Assembly (NCBI RefSeq): GCF_003968755.1
Contig: NZ_RYDL01000001.1
Span: 434,001-498,000 of the forward strand
Source: Flavobacterium sp. RSP15
GTDB taxonomy: Bacteria; Bacteroidota; Bacteroidia; Flavobacteriales; Flavobacteriaceae
Direction of reading: 5' to 3'
Length of the DNA stretch: 64,000 nt
Shown here: positions 17,282 through 26,033 of the stretch, piece by piece
Layout of the letters: the number at the start of each line of letters is the position of its first letter
How positions within the stretch are numbered: position 1 is the stretch's first letter
Notes under the pieces: generated by a model
What the model was told of the DNA's origin: nothing
The model's input: the letters and a program-made list of their open reading frames with translations, nothing else
Databases searched by the model: none
Program-made: the position numbers and the translations under genes

Positions 17282-17557
17282 ATGAGTACTAAAGAAAAAG
17301 TAAGAGAAAGAGTCCATGTCAAAGAAGCCACCCGGCTGGATAACGAAATCATCGTTTACAATGATGATGTAAATACATTTGACCATGTTATTGACACCTT
17401 AATTCGCGTATGCAATCACACACCGGAACAAGCTGAACAATGTTCGTTAATTGTACATTATAACGGAAAATGTACTGTAAAAACAGGGCCTTACGACAAA
17501 TTAAAACCACAATGCACACAATTATTAGAAGCAGGATTAAATGCAGAAATAATTTAA
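17282..17557 (+). CDS. clpS: ATP-dependent Clp protease adaptor ClpS
   Basis: Protein of 91 residues. ClpS delivers N-degron substrates to ClpAP. The conserved core is IVYNDDVNTFDHVIDTLIRVCNHTPEQAEQCSLIVHYNGKC, which contains the Asn-Asp residues and the hydrophobic pocket, with KTGPYDKLKP near the end. ClpA and ClpP genes are not in the window. Confidence 0.95.
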   Translation: MSTKEKVRERVHVKEATRLDNEIIVYNDDVNTFDHVIDTLIRVCNHTPEQAEQCSLIVHYNGKCTVKTGPYDKLKPQCTQLLEAGLNAEII

Positions 17558-17650
17558 GAATAATAAAAACTTCCTTTGAGAAATAAATTACTGTGAATAA
17601 TTCAAAAACATTTTCTTTTATTCTATATTTGAATAAAAAAAAGTGTTCTT

Positions 17651-18922
17651 ATGGAAGAATATGGTAAAATTTTAGTTTTTGTAATGCCTATTTTTTTGAT
17701 ATTAATTAGCATCGAAAAAATTTATGGGCATTACAAAGGGGAAGATACTGCACCTAACATGGATGCTGTATCCAGCGTCAGCTCTGGAATGGTCAACTCC
17801 CTAAAAGATGTTTTAGGACTCAGTATCACACTGGTTTCTTATGATTGGATTGTATCAAAAATAGCTTTATTAAATCTTGAAGCTACCTTTTTAACCTATT
17901 TTATTGGATTTATAGCTATTGATTTTTATGGCTATTGGAGTCATCGTTTGTCGCATCAAATAAACTTTTTATGGAACAAACATGCAATACATCACAGTAG
18001 CGAAGAATTCAATTTGGCGTGTGCCCTACGCCAGCCTGTTTCAAGTTTTGTCAATCTGTTTACCTTTTTATTAATTCCAGCCGCACTTTTAGGAGTTCCC
18101 TCCAAAGTGATTGCGATTACCTTACCGATTCATTTATTCCTTCAATTTTGGTACCATACAAAGCACATTAAGAAAATTGGTTTTCTAGAAAAAATACTGG
18201 TTTCACCATCTCATCATAGGGTGCATCATGCCATCAATCCAGAATACATGGACAAGAACCATTCGCAAATATTCATCATTTGGGATAAATTGTTTGGTAC
18301 TTTTCAAGCAGAATTAGAAAGCGTTTCACCTGTTTTTGGAATCACAAGACCGGCCAGAACCTGGAATCCGATCCGGATTAATTTTCAGCATTTATGGTTA
18401 TTAATTACAGATGCTTGGCACGCTGAAAACTGGAAAGATAAGTTTACCATTTGGTTTAAACCTACAGGTTGGCGTCCAGAAAATTTTGAAGAAAAATATC
18501 CCGTTGTCAAAATTACCAATGTTTATGATTTTGAAAAATACGGCGTTAAACATTCTAAAAAGCTAATGTACTGGTCCTTATTTCAAGCAATAATAACGTT
18601 GTTACTTATTAGTTATATGTATAATTCTATCGCGGTGATAGGGCTGCCAAATGTGTTTATTTACGGCTTATTCATCTTCTTGACCGTTTACAGTTACACA
18701 GAATTAATGGATACCCGCAAAATTTCCATCTTCTGGGAAAGTATCCGTTTTGTTTTTGGAATTGGACTAATCATCTATTTTGGAGATTGGTTTGGAATGA
18801 ATCAACTTTTTCCTTTTTCCAGTTATATTATTGGTGGTTATCTCCTTTTATCCTTGGCTGTAACTGTATATTTTGTCAGCACTAATTTTGAAAAAGATGC
18901 CATGATTACCGTTCAATCTTAA
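17651..18922 (+). CDS. Sterol desaturase / fatty acid hydroxylase family membrane protein
   Basis: Protein of 423 residues with several membrane helices. The di-iron His clusters of the family are present: FYGYWSHRLSHQINFLWNKH then AIHHSSEEFN, and SPSHHRVHHAINPEYMDKNH. These proteins hydroxylate or desaturate lipids with O2. The C-terminal third adds more helices. The stop is 7 bp from the downstream YhhN gene, so the two form an operon. That pairing suggests a role with ether or plasmalogen lipids, which is inference. A -7 element TATATTTG is at 17624-17631. Confidence 0.88.
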   Translation: MEEYGKILVFVMPIFLILISIEKIYGHYKGEDTAPNMDAVSSVSSGMVNSLKDVLGLSITLVSYDWIVSKIALLNLEATFLTYFIGFIAIDFYGYWSHRLSHQINFLWNKHAIHHSSEEFNLACALRQPVSSFVNLFTFLLIPAALLGVPSKVIAITLPIHLFLQFWYHTKHIKKIGFLEKILVSPSHHRVHHAINPEYMDKNHSQIFIIWDKLFGTFQAELESVSPVFGITRPARTWNPIRINFQHLWLLITDAWHAENWKDKFTIWFKPTGWRPENFEEKYPVVKITNVYDFEKYGVKHSKKLMYWSLFQAIITLLLISYMYNSIAVIGLPNVFIYGLFIFLTVYSYTELMDTRKISIFWESIRFVFGIGLIIYFGDWFGMNQLFPFSSYIIGGYLLLSLAVTVYFVSTNFEKDAMITVQS

Positions 18923-18929
18923 AAAAAAT

Positions 18930-19601
18930 ATGAAACACAACATTAAAGTAAAGAGTTTTATTGGGTTTAGTCTTGTTTATCTATTTCTAATTCTTTTGGG
19001 TTGGGAAACTATAGCATGGTTTTTTAAACCGTTTTTACTGCCGTTTCTAATTCTGCACGTTTTTTTACAGGAACCGTTTATTACCAAAAAAATTCTTTTA
19101 ACGGCTTTGACTTTGTCGTGGATAGGCGATATTATTTTGATGTTTGCTGACAAAGGAGAGTTGTATTTTATTGCAGGGCTGATTGCCTTTCTACTTTCGC
19201 ACATTTCGTATATAATACTATTCAACAAACAATTGAAAATTTATTTAAATAAAAGTAAAATTATTTTCTGGGTTGGAGTTACAGTGATCGCCATTTATTT
19301 AATCGTAATAATGTTGCTTTTATTACCAAGTTTAGGGGACTTAAAAATTCCTGTTCTATTATATGCCCTTACTATTTCAATCATGTTGTTATTTGCGCTC
19401 AAGGGTTTTTTAAACTGGCAAAAACCTGCCAACAGCTATATATTAATTGGTGCTACTATTTTTGTAGCTTCAGATAGTCTTTTGGCTTTTGATAAATTTT
19501 ATGCACCGTTACAATACAGCTCCTTTCTTATTATGGCAACCTATTTACTTGCGCAATATCTGATTGTTGTCGGTATTTTGAAATTAAACAAAAAAAAATA
19601 G
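18930..19601 (+). CDS. Lysoplasmalogenase (YhhN/TMEM86 family)
   Basis: Protein of 223 residues with about eight membrane helices. Family features include KPFLLPFLILHVF near the N-terminus, TLSWIGDIILMF, the FIAGLIAFLLSHISYIILF segment and a late FVASDSLLAFDKFY with two conserved Asp. Members cleave the vinyl-ether bond of lysoplasmalogens. It begins 7 bp after the sterol-desaturase-family gene. Confidence 0.88.
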   Translation: MKHNIKVKSFIGFSLVYLFLILLGWETIAWFFKPFLLPFLILHVFLQEPFITKKILLTALTLSWIGDIILMFADKGELYFIAGLIAFLLSHISYIILFNKQLKIYLNKSKIIFWVGVTVIAIYLIVIMLLLLPSLGDLKIPVLLYALTISIMLLFALKGFLNWQKPANSYILIGATIFVASDSLLAFDKFYAPLQYSSFLIMATYLLAQYLIVVGILKLNKKK

Positions 19602-19626
19602 CATTCCCACAAGAGAATGCTATTTT
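19595..19626. terminator. Terminator hairpin after the YhhN gene
   Basis: A 12-bp perfect stem AAAATAGCATTC / GAATGCTATTTT with an 8-base loop, overlapping the YhhN stop codon. It sits between the YhhN gene and the convergent YeeE/YedE pair and has A/T tracts on both sides. Confidence 0.75.
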
Positions 19627-19645
19627 GATGTCAAGTGTTTTCCGA

Positions 19646-20062
19646 TTAATGAGGCAATTTATTTTTCAATAGTCCATATAGATAGGTCCCTAAAAGAGAC
19701 CCGAAAAGCACTATCAAAATGGTCCAAAAACCAGCCCCAAGCAAGATGAATATTGGACCCGGACAAGAACCTACCAATGCCCAACCCAATCCAAAAAACA
19801 ATCCGCCAATCCAGTATCTGGCAGAGCCTTTTTCTTTATCCGGAATTTCTATAGATTCTCCCTTGATGTCTTTTATATTGTTTCGTTTAATGATTTGAAT
19901 GCCAATAATTCCCGTCAAGATAGCCACCGAAATAATTCCGTACATGTGAAACGACTGAAATTGGAACATTTCATAAATGCGATACCAAGAAACGGCTTCT
20001 GATTTAGTCAAAACAATTCCGAAAACAAATCCAACCAATAAATATTTTAGTATATTTTTCAT
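19646..20062 (-). CDS. YeeE/YedE family (DUF6691-type) half-transporter
   Basis: Protein of 138 residues with about four membrane helices. The signature is FGLGWALVGSCPGPIFILLGAGFW, with the conserved Cys of the YeeE/TsuA family, which transports thiosulfate or related sulfur species. It is half the size of a full YeeE and follows another half-size protein 37 bp upstream on the same strand, so the two probably form one transporter. Rhodanese and persulfide genes lie about 37 kb away in this window. Confidence 0.88.
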   Translation of the reverse strand: MKNILKYLLVGFVFGIVLTKSEAVSWYRIYEMFQFQSFHMYGIISVAILTGIIGIQIIKRNNIKDIKGESIEIPDKEKGSARYWIGGLFFGLGWALVGSCPGPIFILLGAGFWTILIVLFGSLLGTYLYGLLKNKLPH

Positions 20063-20099
20063 GCTTTTTATTTTATATTAAGAGTCAATGATCGCTTAT

Positions 20100-20660
20100 C
20101 TACTTTACAATTAATGGCAATAAAAAATGCGCCATTATCAATCCACCAATGAAAAATCCAATTACGGCTTTCAACGAAGGAATTTGTAAATTACTCAAGC
20201 CTGAAATAGCATGTCCTGAAGTACAACCTCCTGCATAACGAGAACCAAAACCTACCAAAACGCCACCAATAAGCAGTATAAAAATATGCTTTGGGGATTC
20301 TAAAATGGAGATTCCGAAAAGCGCATCCGGCATTAATTTTCCGTTTGGGGCATCGATACCAAGTTGTGCTAATTGTTCAATTGTTTTGGGATTAATAGTT
20401 ACATTTGAAGCATCACTCATAAAATGAACGGCAACAAAACCACCTAACATTGCACCAAGAACAACCACTAAATTCCAGCGTTGTGCTTTCCAGTCAAAAT
20501 CAAAAAAAGAAACTCGTTTTCCTAAACCAGCCATCGAACAAAGCGAACGCAAATTAGAAGACATTCCAAAAGACTTTCCGAAATAAATAAGTGCCAGCAT
20601 AATCAAGCCGATCAAAAAACCGGAAACAGACCAAGACCATGTTTTAAAAATAATATCCAT
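20100..20660 (-). CDS. YeeE/YedE family half-transporter (thiosulfate/sulfur transport)
   Basis: Protein of 186 residues with about five membrane segments. The key motif is FGSRYAGGCTSGHAISGLSNL, containing the conserved Cys. SNLRSLCSMAGLGKRVSFFDFDWK is a cytoplasmic loop seen in this subfamily. It is the first gene of the pair with the 138-residue protein. The partner Cys motifs (GGCTSGH here, GSCPGP there) would together give the sulfur relay path described for TsuA-type transporters. That is family knowledge applied by inference. Confidence 0.9.
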   Translation of the reverse strand: MDIIFKTWSWSVSGFLIGLIMLALIYFGKSFGMSSNLRSLCSMAGLGKRVSFFDFDWKAQRWNLVVVLGAMLGGFVAVHFMSDASNVTINPKTIEQLAQLGIDAPNGKLMPDALFGISILESPKHIFILLIGGVLVGFGSRYAGGCTSGHAISGLSNLQIPSLKAVIGFFIGGLIMAHFLLPLIVK

Positions 20661-20852
20661 ATTGTTTTTTGTACAAAGATAAGAAGCATTTAGCTTGATC
20701 TATGTGAGAAATGTTACATTCGATAAAAGAGGCTCTATATTTATTATTGGAACTAGCACTAAGGTCTAAAGTTCTGTTTATATTTGTGTCGAAGTACTTC
20801 CTTGCAATTAAAAGTGCCGTTTAAATTTTGACATTATAAATCTACCTTAAAT

Positions 20853-21305
20853 ATGAAAAAATCAATCCTTTTTATTGCTTTGCTAATAGGTACTACTTCT
20901 TGTATAAGCACACAATCTACTTTGAAAAACACGGACGATAATGCTCCCGATTTATTGCTGTCACAAGACTACACTTTTGTGATTACTCAGTACAGTACAA
21001 ACAAAAAATATGGATATGATAAGGATTATCCCGTCAATATATTCTTTAATAATACTAAAAACGAAACGATCAACCAAGAACGGTTTTTGAACGCATTAGC
21101 GGGACCAAATGGTGAAAACATCACGTTTATCAAACGAGAAAGCTGCTGTCCGTTTCCAACGAAAAGAAGTGAAATGGGTGCTGGATTTCTGGATGTTTAT
21201 GAATTAAAATGGAACGGTCAGAAAGAACCGCTACTACTCTACCTGAACATCTATGAAAAAGGAATATTGATGGTTCCGGTGGGACTTACATTGAAAAAAA
21301 AATAG
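20853..21305 (+). CDS. Lipoprotein of unknown function upstream of kdsA
   Basis: Protein of 150 residues with a lipobox (LIGTTSC, Cys17). A short ESCCPFPTKR motif, QERFLNALAGPNGENITF and LDVYELKWNGQKEPLLLYLNIYEKG are its recognisable conserved parts. Homologues are sometimes labelled 2-dehydro-3-deoxyphosphooctonate aldolase because they sit beside kdsA; that name is not supported by this sequence. The function is unknown. It is separated from kdsA by a dispersed repeat and a separate kdsA promoter. Confidence 0.8.
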   Translation: MKKSILFIALLIGTTSCISTQSTLKNTDDNAPDLLLSQDYTFVITQYSTNKKYGYDKDYPVNIFFNNTKNETINQERFLNALAGPNGENITFIKRESCCPFPTKRSEMGAGFLDVYELKWNGQKEPLLLYLNIYEKGILMVPVGLTLKKK

Positions 21306-21342
21306 TTTTTAAAATCCCAAAAGTCCTTATAAACCAAATTCC

Positions 21343-21412
21343 TAGCCCTGATGGCAGTGAAAATCCTCCCGTTTTTCAGGGAGATTGCAACATACAGCAG
21401 GAAATAGCTCCT
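21343..21412. repeat. Dispersed intergenic repeat, copy 2
   Basis: It shares its flanks with copy 1 (5434-5496): GCCCTGATGGC, TGAAAATC and AGCAGGAAATAGCTCCTAA. The central hairpin is a different sequence, CTCCC-gtttttca-GGGAG at 21366-21383. It lies between the lipoprotein gene and the kdsA promoter. Confidence 0.6.
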
Positions 21413-21451
21413 AAAAAAAGTTAATGCCCGAAATTAATTGGGAAACGTAAA

Positions 21452-21480
21452 TTGGAAATCGTAAATCATAACTACCTTTG
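21452..21480 (+). promoter_or_regulatory. kdsA promoter
   Basis: TTG at 21452-21454, 18 bp of spacer, then TACCTTTG at 21473-21480. This matches the Bacteroidota primary-sigma consensus (TTG/TTTG, 17-21 bp, TAnnTTTG). The kdsA ATG follows at 21501. Confidence 0.7.
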
Positions 21481-21500
21481 CACCTTTAAAAATTCATACT

Positions 21501-22319
21501 ATGAACTTACAACATATTCCACAAATCAAATATACTGATAGTGGCAATTTCTTTTTGTTAGCTGGGCCTTGCGCCATTGAGGGGGAAGAAATGGCGATGC
21601 GAATTGCCGAAAAACTAGTTGGTATTACTGATAATTTACAAATTCCTTTCGTTTTCAAAGGTTCCTTCAAGAAAGCAAACCGCTCTAGAATTGACAGTTT
21701 TTCAGGAATCGGTGACGAGAAAGCATTGAAAATCCTCAGAAAAATTTCGGAAACATTTAAAGTTCCTACCGTTACGGATATTCATACAAATGAAGATGCG
21801 GATATGGCTTCTCAATATGTTGATGTATTGCAAATTCCAGCTTTTTTAGTGCGTCAAACGGATTTAGTAATGGCTGCTGCCAATACCGGAAAAGTAGTCA
21901 ACTTGAAAAAAGGACAATTCATGAGTCCGGAGAGCATGAAACATGCAGTTCAAAAAGTATTGGATTGTCACAATGAAAAAGTGATGATTACCGATAGAGG
22001 TACGATGTTTGGCTACCAGGACATGATTGTTGATTTTAGAGGAATTCCTACAATGCAACAATATGCTACAACCGTTCTTGATGTGACGCACTCACTACAA
22101 CAACCCAACCAAACAGCTGGCGTAACTGGTGGAAGACCTGATATGATTGAAACTATAGCCAAAGCTGGTATCGCTGTAGGCGTAGACGGAATTTTTATTG
22201 AAACTCATTTTGATCCTGCTAATGCAAAAAGCGATGGTGCTAATATGTTGCATTTGGATTATTTTGAATCCTTAATGACCAAGTTAGTTGCCATCAGAAA
22301 AACAATACACACATTTTAA
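21501..22319 (+). CDS. kdsA: 3-deoxy-8-phosphooctulonate synthase (KDO-8-phosphate synthase)
   Basis: Protein of 272 residues. It condenses phosphoenolpyruvate with arabinose 5-phosphate to make KDO-8-phosphate for lipopolysaccharide. Motifs include LLAGPCAIEGEEMA, FKGSFKKANRSR, TDIHTNEDA, QIPAFLVRQTDLV and the metal and substrate site residues in DVTHSLQQPNQ and ETHFDPANAKSDG. It has its own promoter. Confidence 0.97.
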   Translation: MNLQHIPQIKYTDSGNFFLLAGPCAIEGEEMAMRIAEKLVGITDNLQIPFVFKGSFKKANRSRIDSFSGIGDEKALKILRKISETFKVPTVTDIHTNEDADMASQYVDVLQIPAFLVRQTDLVMAAANTGKVVNLKKGQFMSPESMKHAVQKVLDCHNEKVMITDRGTMFGYQDMIVDFRGIPTMQQYATTVLDVTHSLQQPNQTAGVTGGRPDMIETIAKAGIAVGVDGIFIETHFDPANAKSDGANMLHLDYFESLMTKLVAIRKTIHTF

Positions 22320-22337
22320 ATTTAGGCCTCAAATACA

Positions 22338-23180
22338 TTGAAATATCTTTTATATTACGCATTTCTTATTATTTTATTTACCAATAGTACAATTGCACAG
22401 GAAATTACAGAAATTCACACTAAATATACAACTCATAACAAAGGAAAGTTTTTTATCTCATGGGGAGGAAACAGGGAGACTTACTCCATGTCGGACATAA
22501 CCTTTCGAGGTAAAGATTACAATTTTACCTTAGAAAATGTCCAAGCGCAGGACAAGCCAAAAGGATGGCATGTAGATTATATCAATCCGGCAAAAATGAC
22601 TATTCCTCAAACTAATTTTAGAATGGGATATTTCATAAGTGACCATTATAGCGTTGCTGTAGGTGTAGATCACATGAAATATGTAATGCTACAAGACAAG
22701 GCGGTAACGATCAATGGGTATTATCCCAATCCGGGATCTTATGATGAGCTATTAGCCAATAATCAAGTTCTTTTGACAGCAGAATTTCTCAAATATGAAC
22801 ATACGGATGGTTTAAATTATGTGAATACTGAGTTTTCTCGACATGATGATATTTCGTCATTATTCAAAATTAAAAATACAGACAAAATTCAAGTTAATCT
22901 AACTGAGGGAGTTGGTTTTGGTCTTTTATATCCGAAAACTAACACCACTTTATTGGGGAAAGATCGTCATGATGATTTTCATGTTTCAGGTTTTGGAACT
23001 TCCTTGAAAGCAGGTTTGAATGTTACTTTTTTAAAACACTTTTATATCCAAGGAGAACTCAAAGGGGGGTACATCAATATGCAAGATATACGAACTACAC
23101 AAAGCACCGAAGACAGTGCTTCACAAGATTTTTTCTTTTTTCAGAGAATTATTGCCGTGGGAGGAATTTTTAGAATTTAA
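22338..23180 (+). CDS. Putative outer membrane beta-barrel protein
   Basis: Protein of 280 residues beginning at TTG (22338), because that frame gives a good signal peptide (YLLYYAFLIILFTNSTIAQ). The body alternates polar and hydrophobic residues in strands: KGKFFISWGGNRETYS, FRMGYFISDHYSVAVGVDHMKYVM, GLNYVNTEFSRH, VNLTEGVGFGLLYPK and FYIQGELKGGYI. It ends in FRI. It starts 18 bp after kdsA, so co-transcription is possible. I do not recognise a specific family; an outer membrane protein is the likely identity. Confidence 0.6.
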   Translation: MKYLLYYAFLIILFTNSTIAQEITEIHTKYTTHNKGKFFISWGGNRETYSMSDITFRGKDYNFTLENVQAQDKPKGWHVDYINPAKMTIPQTNFRMGYFISDHYSVAVGVDHMKYVMLQDKAVTINGYYPNPGSYDELLANNQVLLTAEFLKYEHTDGLNYVNTEFSRHDDISSLFKIKNTDKIQVNLTEGVGFGLLYPKTNTTLLGKDRHDDFHVSGFGTSLKAGLNVTFLKHFYIQGELKGGYINMQDIRTTQSTEDSASQDFFFFQRIIAVGGIFRI

Positions 23181-23197
23181 TTCATTCTTAATCAAAA

Positions 23198-23233
23198 ATT
23201 ATAAAAGCTGTCATTTATGACGGCTTTTATAAT
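23198..23233 (+). terminator. Terminator after the outer membrane protein gene
   Basis: A long stem (ATTATAAAAGC-t-GTCAT / ATGAC-g-GCTTTTATAAT) with a 2-base loop and one mismatch, 17 bp past the stop. Confidence 0.8.
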
Positions 23234-23392
23234 GAATTTATATTTAAAATTACCAAAATCTACAGAATCAATAACAGTAGAATTGTTTTAATTTTTTTCT
23301 TTTTTTTAATTATAATTAGCTAAATTTATCGACTAGACTTATTTATTTAAAGTCGGATTTCTTTAGCCCTAAATAATTTTTTAAAATTATAA

Positions 23393-24487
23393 ATGACCGA
23401 AAATAACGCCTCAATTTCTTCTTTAAAAACGGACTATCACTTTGATAATTTCTTTAACATCTCAGCAGATTTTATTTGCATTGCAGGATTTGATGGCTAT
23501 TTCAAAAGAATAAACCCCGCTGTTTCAAAATTATTAGGGTTTTCAGAAGAGGAATTGTATGCTAAACCCATCAGCAGTTTTGTGTATGCATCTGACCTTA
23601 AAATTACAATAGAAACTAGAGAACAAGTATATAAAAACAAGCCTCTTTTAAATTTTGAAAATCGGTATTTAACTAAGACGGGGGAAATTGTATGGTTATC
23701 CTGGACATCGATGCCTGTCGAGTCCGAAAAATTAGTGTATGCGATTGCAAAAAACATCACCCATAAAAAAAGAATCGAAGAAGAACGCAATTTACTTCTT
23801 GCCAATCTTACCCAAATTAATAAGGACCTTACTGTTTTTTCACACAAAACATCCCATGATTTAAAGTCTCCCATTAACAATATCCTTTCGGTCATCAGTT
23901 TGATCGACAGTACTAAAATCAATGATCCAGAAACGTTGGAGTTAGTAGAAATTCTTAAATTGTCTAGTAAAAATTTAAAACAAACCTTAAACGATTCGAT
24001 TAATGAATTAATTGATAACGAAAACATCAACACTCAAATAGAAGAAATAAACCTAAATGAAGCATTGAAAGAAGTCCTGATTTCGATAAATTCTTTAATC
24101 CAAGATTCAAAAGCAGAAATTAATGTCGACTTTTCAGCTTTTGAAAATGTAACTTTTAACAAAGCGTACATCAAAAGTATTTTTCTGAATTTATTGACCA
24201 ATTCTATTAAATATGCAAAACCGGGGGCTAATCCAGTTATTTTCATTCAATCTAAAAAAGTAAATGGAATCAATCAATTAATTTTTTCTGATAATGGGCG
24301 AGGTTTTGATCTAGACAAAGTAAAAGACAGGATTTTTGGATTGTATGAAAAATTTCACAGCAACAACGACAGCAACGGTATAGGGTTGTATTTAGTGTAC
24401 AACCACATCACTAGTTTGGGAGGCCGAATTGCTGTTGAAAGTAAAATAAATGAAGGTACTACATTTACTATTTGTTTCAAATATTGA
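23393..24487 (+). CDS. PAS-domain sensor histidine kinase
   Basis: Protein of 364 residues, predicted cytoplasmic because it has no membrane helix. Residues about 20-135 form a PAS domain (FFNISADFICIAGFDGYFKRINPAVSKLLGFSEEEL). A short coiled linker precedes the H box FSHKTSHDLKSPINNI, whose His is the likely phosphorylation site. The ATPase domain has NLLTNSIKYA (N box), FSDNGRGFDLDK (G1) and SNGIGLYLVYNHI (G2). The signal and the partner regulator are unknown. The last codons are part of an inverted repeat with the downstream bases. Confidence 0.92.
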   Translation: MTENNASISSLKTDYHFDNFFNISADFICIAGFDGYFKRINPAVSKLLGFSEEELYAKPISSFVYASDLKITIETREQVYKNKPLLNFENRYLTKTGEIVWLSWTSMPVESEKLVYAIAKNITHKKRIEEERNLLLANLTQINKDLTVFSHKTSHDLKSPINNILSVISLIDSTKINDPETLELVEILKLSSKNLKQTLNDSINELIDNENINTQIEEINLNEALKEVLISINSLIQDSKAEINVDFSAFENVTFNKAYIKSIFLNLLTNSIKYAKPGANPVIFIQSKKVNGINQLIFSDNGRGFDLDKVKDRIFGLYEKFHSNNDSNGIGLYLVYNHITSLGGRIAVESKINEGTTFTICFKY

Positions 24488-24500
24488 ATGTAGTACCTTC
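24452..24500. repeat. Inverted repeat spanning the histidine kinase stop codon
   Basis: GAAGGTACTACATT (24452-24465) is exactly complementary to AATGTAGTACCTTC (24487-24500). A smaller palindrome, ATTTG-ttt-CAAAT, lies in the loop. The left arm encodes the last codons of the kinase and the right arm starts just after its stop. It may act as a terminator; a weak T-rich stretch follows. Confidence 0.6.
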
Positions 24501-24515
24501 TAAGATTTTGGTTTT

Positions 24516-25895
24516 TTAATTGACAATCCCTTGCTGATCCACCAAATAAAGTAAGGAAGCCATAGCCGCTGCACCTAGTTCCAACTCTCTTTTATTGACA
24601 GCATCAAATGTGTCATTAGCGGCATGATGGTAATCAAAATAACGTTGCGAATCCGGTTGCAATCCCACCTTTACGATATGATTGGATTTTAAAGGACCAA
24701 TATCAACTCCAGAATGTCCTTTTACAAATTTGTGGATTAGGTATGGTTCAAATAACGTTTCCCAACTACTGATTTTGTTGAAATTAGCTTCATCAGCATC
24801 AATTGAAAATCCTCTTGGGGAAAATCCTCCCGAATCACTTTCTAAAGCAAAAATATGGTTTTCATTGTTTTTATTGGATTGTACTTCATATTCTTTGCCG
24901 CCTCGAACTCCGTTTTCTTCGTTCATAAACAATACCACACGCAACGTGTTTTTAGGTTTATACCCAATGTTTTTGAAGATGTTTAATACTTCCATACTTT
25001 GCACACATCCAGCACCATCATCATGAGATCCGTCTCCTAAATCCCAGGAATCAAGATGCCCCCCAACAACCATTATTCTTTCAGGATGTTCAGAACCCGT
25101 TATTTCACCAACCACATTGTAGGATAAAACATCATCAAATGTTTCACAAGATTGTTTGAAATAGAATAGCGAATTTGGATTTTGTTTTAAACTTTTGCTC
25201 AACAGTTCGGCTCCATTTGTACTAATGGCAGCAGCTGGAATTCGTTGTTCTTTGGAAATTTCTCCATAATTAGTTGCACCGGTATGCGGTAAATCATCCA
25301 ATCGCAAATTCATGGATCTTACAATTACAGCTAAAGCACCAAGTTTTCCAGCTTCTCTGGCTCCTGATGATCTTTGGTCAACACAACTCCCATAGGCTTT
25401 GAAAGTTTCGATAAATTCAGGATTCATCGCTCTGTTGAAGAAAATGATTTTCCCTTTTACTTTTGCTTCCCCTAATGCGGTTAATTCTTCCAGGCTGTTT
25501 ACTTCAATTATAGTTGCTTGTACTCCTTTTTTTGGAGTGGCCACTGAACCTCCCAGCGCGCAAATGGGGAAATTAATTTTTTGTTTCCCTACTTGTAAAT
25601 ATGCGATTTCTTTTTCGCCACGAACCCATTTTGGCACCATTACTTCCTGGAGATAGACTTTATCTAAACCCAGGGTTTCTAATTGTGCTTTGGTATACAA
25701 AACTGCTTTTTCAGCTCCTATAGAACCTGATAATCGGGATCCAATGGTATTGGATAAATGGTCCAGCCAAGGATAACATTTGGCATTGGTTAAGGATAAT
25801 TTGTAAATTTCTTTTAACATTTGTTCCTCCTTAGCTTGCGCAAAAGCAGTAATTCCACCAAAGAAAAGTGCGGCTAAAACAATTGATTTTTTCAT
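24516..25895 (-). CDS. M28 family metallopeptidase (aminopeptidase-type), secreted
   Basis: Protein of 459 residues with a signal peptide (MKKSIVLAALFFGGITAFAQA). I start it at 25895 because the upstream open 20 codons (MRRQPKPKYK...) are hydrophilic and would block export. A PA-like domain is followed by the M28 zinc core: VGGHLDSWDLGDGSHDDGAG, the catalytic Glu-Glu in FMNEENGVRGG, then the His of KGHSGVDIGPL and DYHHAANDTFDAVN. It cleaves N-terminal residues or small peptides. It lies at the end of the glycan locus, probably as a separate unit. Confidence 0.93.
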   Translation of the reverse strand: MKKSIVLAALFFGGITAFAQAKEEQMLKEIYKLSLTNAKCYPWLDHLSNTIGSRLSGSIGAEKAVLYTKAQLETLGLDKVYLQEVMVPKWVRGEKEIAYLQVGKQKINFPICALGGSVATPKKGVQATIIEVNSLEELTALGEAKVKGKIIFFNRAMNPEFIETFKAYGSCVDQRSSGAREAGKLGALAVIVRSMNLRLDDLPHTGATNYGEISKEQRIPAAAISTNGAELLSKSLKQNPNSLFYFKQSCETFDDVLSYNVVGEITGSEHPERIMVVGGHLDSWDLGDGSHDDGAGCVQSMEVLNIFKNIGYKPKNTLRVVLFMNEENGVRGGKEYEVQSNKNNENHIFALESDSGGFSPRGFSIDADEANFNKISSWETLFEPYLIHKFVKGHSGVDIGPLKSNHIVKVGLQPDSQRYFDYHHAANDTFDAVNKRELELGAAAMASLLYLVDQQGIVN

Positions 25896-25995
25896 AATAA
25901 ATTTGGGCTTTTTTAAGTATTCTGCTTTATATTTTGGTTTTGGTTGCCGTCGCAATTTCGTAATTCTTATCGAGTATTTGAGCTAAGATTCAAAA

Positions 25996-26028
25996 AAAAC
26001 CTGCAAGTTATGCGTTCTTGCAGGTTTT
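25996..26028 (-). terminator. Terminator after the GH97 gene
   Basis: A 12-bp stem AAAACCTGCAAG / CTTGCAGGTTTT with a 9-base loop. On the minus strand it is followed by a long T run, right after the GH97 stop at 26034. Confidence 0.85.
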
Positions 26029-26033
26029 GAGTA

